Shown here: one piece after another, positions 62,284 through 64,000 of the stretch
Position numbering within the stretch: position 1 is the stretch's first letter
Layout of the letters: every line of letters starts with the position of its first letter
DNA from: Rhizobium sp. ICMP 5592
GTDB lineage: Bacteria; Pseudomonadota; Alphaproteobacteria; Rhizobiales; Rhizobiaceae
Direction of reading: 5' to 3'
Assembly: GCF_009498525.1 (NCBI RefSeq)
Contig: NZ_QSNT01000007.1
Coordinates: 1-64,000, forward strand
Length of the DNA stretch: 64,000 nucleotides
Notes under the pieces: model-generated
Told to the model about the DNA's origin: nothing
Database searches by the model: none
Seen by the model: only the letters and a program-made list of their open reading frames with translations
Translations under genes and position numbers: made by a program

Positions 62284-62589
62284 TCAGGGGCAAAGCGAGG
62301 CTGAGCCTGCGGTATACGAGTTCGAGCGTGCGCCCACTGAGTTCGGTGCCGCGGCGCATTGCAGCCGGGAGATGGAATCGCCGGCGCGGATCGGACCGGT
62401 CACCGAAGGGTCGGTGTTGATCGTGCCATCGGGCAGGATCGCGTCCTTCGAGTGGTCAATATTGCCGACATCGGCCTGAACGGCGTCGACCTTGAGCCGC
62501 TTGGGGTGATGCTTGTGCACCGGTTCCGCCCAAGCCGTGCTGGACATGCCGATGACGAGAGCCGAAATAGCGAGAGTTTTGAGCAGCAT
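62284..62589 (-). CDS. Small exported hypothetical protein
   Basis: 101 residues with a signal peptide (KTLAISALVIGMSSTAWA, cut near residue 21) and a mature His/Lys-rich start (EPVHKHHPKRLK). Two Cys (LQCAAAP and SLCP) lie near the C-terminus. AGGAGG at about 62599 precedes the ATG. No family recognised. Neighbours give no pathway. Confidence 0.6.
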   Translation of the reverse strand: MLLKTLAISALVIGMSSTAWAEPVHKHHPKRLKVDAVQADVGNIDHSKDAILPDGTINTDPSVTGPIRAGDSISRLQCAAAPNSVGARSNSYTAGSASLCP

Positions 62590-62692
62590 GAGACTGCCTC
62601 CTATGGGAGTTGAAGCCCTATCTATATGGGGCTAGGCGCGCCGATTTACAGCGGTGGGTAGACCAAATATCGCAGGAGTTTGAGCGACCAGA

Positions 62693-64000
62693 TCACGCCT
62701 TGATTTTATGCCGCGACACCTCCGCGCCGGCATCGTGCCGCAGGCTGAGAAAGCGCAGCGACGAGACGGCGCCGATCAGGGCGATCATCAGGAAAGCCCA
62801 GCGAAAATCGATGAGGGAGAGCGTCTCGCCACCATGAAAGGTGCGCGAGAGATTGAGCACGGCGGCAGCAACGGCAACGCCGAGCAGCAACGAGACCTGT
62901 TGCAGCATACTCGACAGGGTCGAGGCTGAGCTACGTTGCGACGCGTGGATATCGGCAAAGCCGAGCGTATTCAGCGCGGTAAAATTCATCGAGCGCGACA
63001 GGCCGGCGGCAAGCAGCAGACAGTAGATCAGCCAGTTGGAGGTTGACGGCGACAGCAGCGCGAAGCAGCCGATGCTGACCGACGAGATCAGGCCATTGAC
63101 CACGAGCACGTTGCGGAAGCCGAAGGTTTTAAGCGTCTGCGTCGTGATCGCCTTCATGCCGAGATTGCCGGCGAAATAGAAGAGCAGATAGGTGCCGGCG
63201 TCGATCGCCGTCAGCCCAAAACCCACCTGGAAGAGCAGCGGCAAGAGAAAGGGCGTGGCGTTGATCGCCAGACGGCTCGCCGTGCCGGCCGAAAGCGTCG
63301 ACATGGCGAAGGTCTGGACCTTGAAGGCGGAGAGATCGAGCAGCGGCGCGTCGACCCGCATGAAATGCCGGGTGGCGATGACGGAAAACACCGCACCGGC
63401 GGCAATCAGCCCAACGCTGACCGCCAGGCCCGTTGTCCCCTGCACGACGAATTCGAGGCCGGCGAGCATGAAGGTCAGCCCCGCAGCTGATTGGAAGAAG
63501 CCAATGAGGTCGAGCCGCGCCACCTTCTCCTCGCGCTGGTCCGGCACGAAGCGCAGGACAAGGACGAGTCCGATAATGCCGATCGGGATATTGATCAGAA
63601 AGTTCCAGTGCCAGCTCAGATAGGTGGTGATGAAGCTGCCAAGGATAGGACCGATGACGGGCGCCGTCAGCGCCGGCCAGGTGATCATCGACATGGCATG
63701 CACCAGATCGGACTTGCGGGCGTTTTTCAGCACGATGATGCGGCCGACTGGCGTCATCAGCGCGCTGCCGATGCCCTGCACCGCGCGGGCGATGACAAAT
63801 TCCGTAAGATTGCCGGAGAGACCGCAAAACAGCGAGGCGACCGTGAAGAGGGTGATGGATGCCAGGAACACCCGCCGGGCGCCATAGCGATCCCCCGCCC
63901 AGCCGGCCAGCGGCACGAAGGCCGCCATGGTAAGCAGATAGACCGTGATGCCGATGCTCATCGACACCGGCTCGATGCCGAATGTCCTGGCCATCTGCGG
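62693..64000 (-). CDS. MFS multidrug exporter, DHA2/EmrB-QacA type (partial, N-terminus outside window)
   Basis: At least 433 residues, open to the window edge. Motif A GWAGDRYGARRVF after helix 2 and motif C-like GPILGSFITTYLSWHWNFLINIPIGI in helix 5 mark a 14-helix drug:H+ antiporter. The first helix and the usual D-TIVN-ALP motif lie beyond 64000, so an apparent Met near the edge is internal. It would export drugs or secondary metabolites. Its regulator, if linked, is outside the window. Confidence 0.85.
   Translation of the reverse strand, partial: PQMARTFGIEPVSMSIGITVYLLTMAAFVPLAGWAGDRYGARRVFLASITLFTVASLFCGLSGNLTEFVIARAVQGIGSALMTPVGRIIVLKNARKSDLVHAMSMITWPALTAPVIGPILGSFITTYLSWHWNFLINIPIGIIGLVLVLRFVPDQREEKVARLDLIGFFQSAAGLTFMLAGLEFVVQGTTGLAVSVGLIAAGAVFSVIATRHFMRVDAPLLDLSAFKVQTFAMSTLSAGTASRLAINATPFLLPLLFQVGFGLTAIDAGTYLLFYFAGNLGMKAITTQTLKTFGFRNVLVVNGLISSVSIGCFALLSPSTSNWLIYCLLLAAGLSRSMNFTALNTLGFADIHASQRSSASTLSSMLQQVSLLLGVAVAAAVLNLSRTFHGGETLSLIDFRWAFLMIALIGAVSSLRFLSLRHDAGAEVSRHKIKA

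Overview
The window looks like a stretch of an alphaproteobacterial genome of the Rhizobium/Agrobacterium type, probably a megaplasmid, chromid or accessory chromosomal region. The reasons are the high-GC codon use, dense short operons with overlapping stops and starts, many LysR/GntR/TetR regulators, a DUF1612 (RHE_PE00001-like) protein that I associate with rhizobial replicons, a YcaO-TfuA pair, and palindromic intergenic repeats of the rhizobial kind. These are judgements from reading the sequence; no database search was run. I see no rRNA, tRNA, CRISPR array, insertion sequence or replication origin.

Region 1 (1-10170). A nine-gene, fully overlapping minus-strand operon runs from 8035 down to 40. 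It encodes a MtnX-like HAD phosphatase, a class III aminotransferase, an arginase-fold enzyme, a small EamA/SMR protein, a membrane fatty acid desaturase, an alpha/beta hydrolase with Cys at the nucleophile position, a FemAB/GNAT-like acyltransferase, a second small EamA/SMR protein and a cyclopropane-fatty-acid-synthase-like methyltransferase. A two-component system lies directly upstream. The gene set reads as a pathway that makes, modifies and flips an amine-containing lipid. I know of no described product.

Region 2 (10171-24614). This is ordinary accessory metabolism in small regulator-plus-target modules: GntR/MFS/amidohydrolase, LysR with a VOC protein, MocR with an EamA exporter, DUF1348 with TetR, LysR with an SDR, a GH144-like glucanase, an OhrR-like regulator with an exported hydrolase, an Ldh2-type dehydrogenase, and a lone Lrp ligand-binding domain. 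Several have near-perfect palindromic operators between the partners.

Region 3 (24615-37525). A surface-polysaccharide locus (GT4, GT2, Wzx-like flippase, two-domain alpha/beta hydrolase) is followed by a TctDE-like two-component system, an orphan DnaB-like ATPase, a nitrate/sulfonate-type ABC importer, a small secreted protein and an Xre regulator.

Region 4 (37526-42588). A compact candidate RiPP (ribosomally made, modified peptide) locus contains a BTAD/TPR regulator, an 81-residue candidate precursor peptide, YcaO, TfuA, and an 80-residue protein, ending in a strong terminator. A 17-bp hairpin sits at the start of the YcaO gene. With the nine-gene operon, this is the best candidate for an undescribed system.

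Region 5 (42589-64000). A TetR-controlled RND pump and a convergent MdtABC-like pump with two different permeases come first. Then follow the DUF1612 protein, a copper P-type ATPase with its CueR-type regulator and operator, intergenic palindromes, a thiolase, a VapBC toxin-antitoxin pair, a small exported protein and an MFS transporter cut by the window edge.
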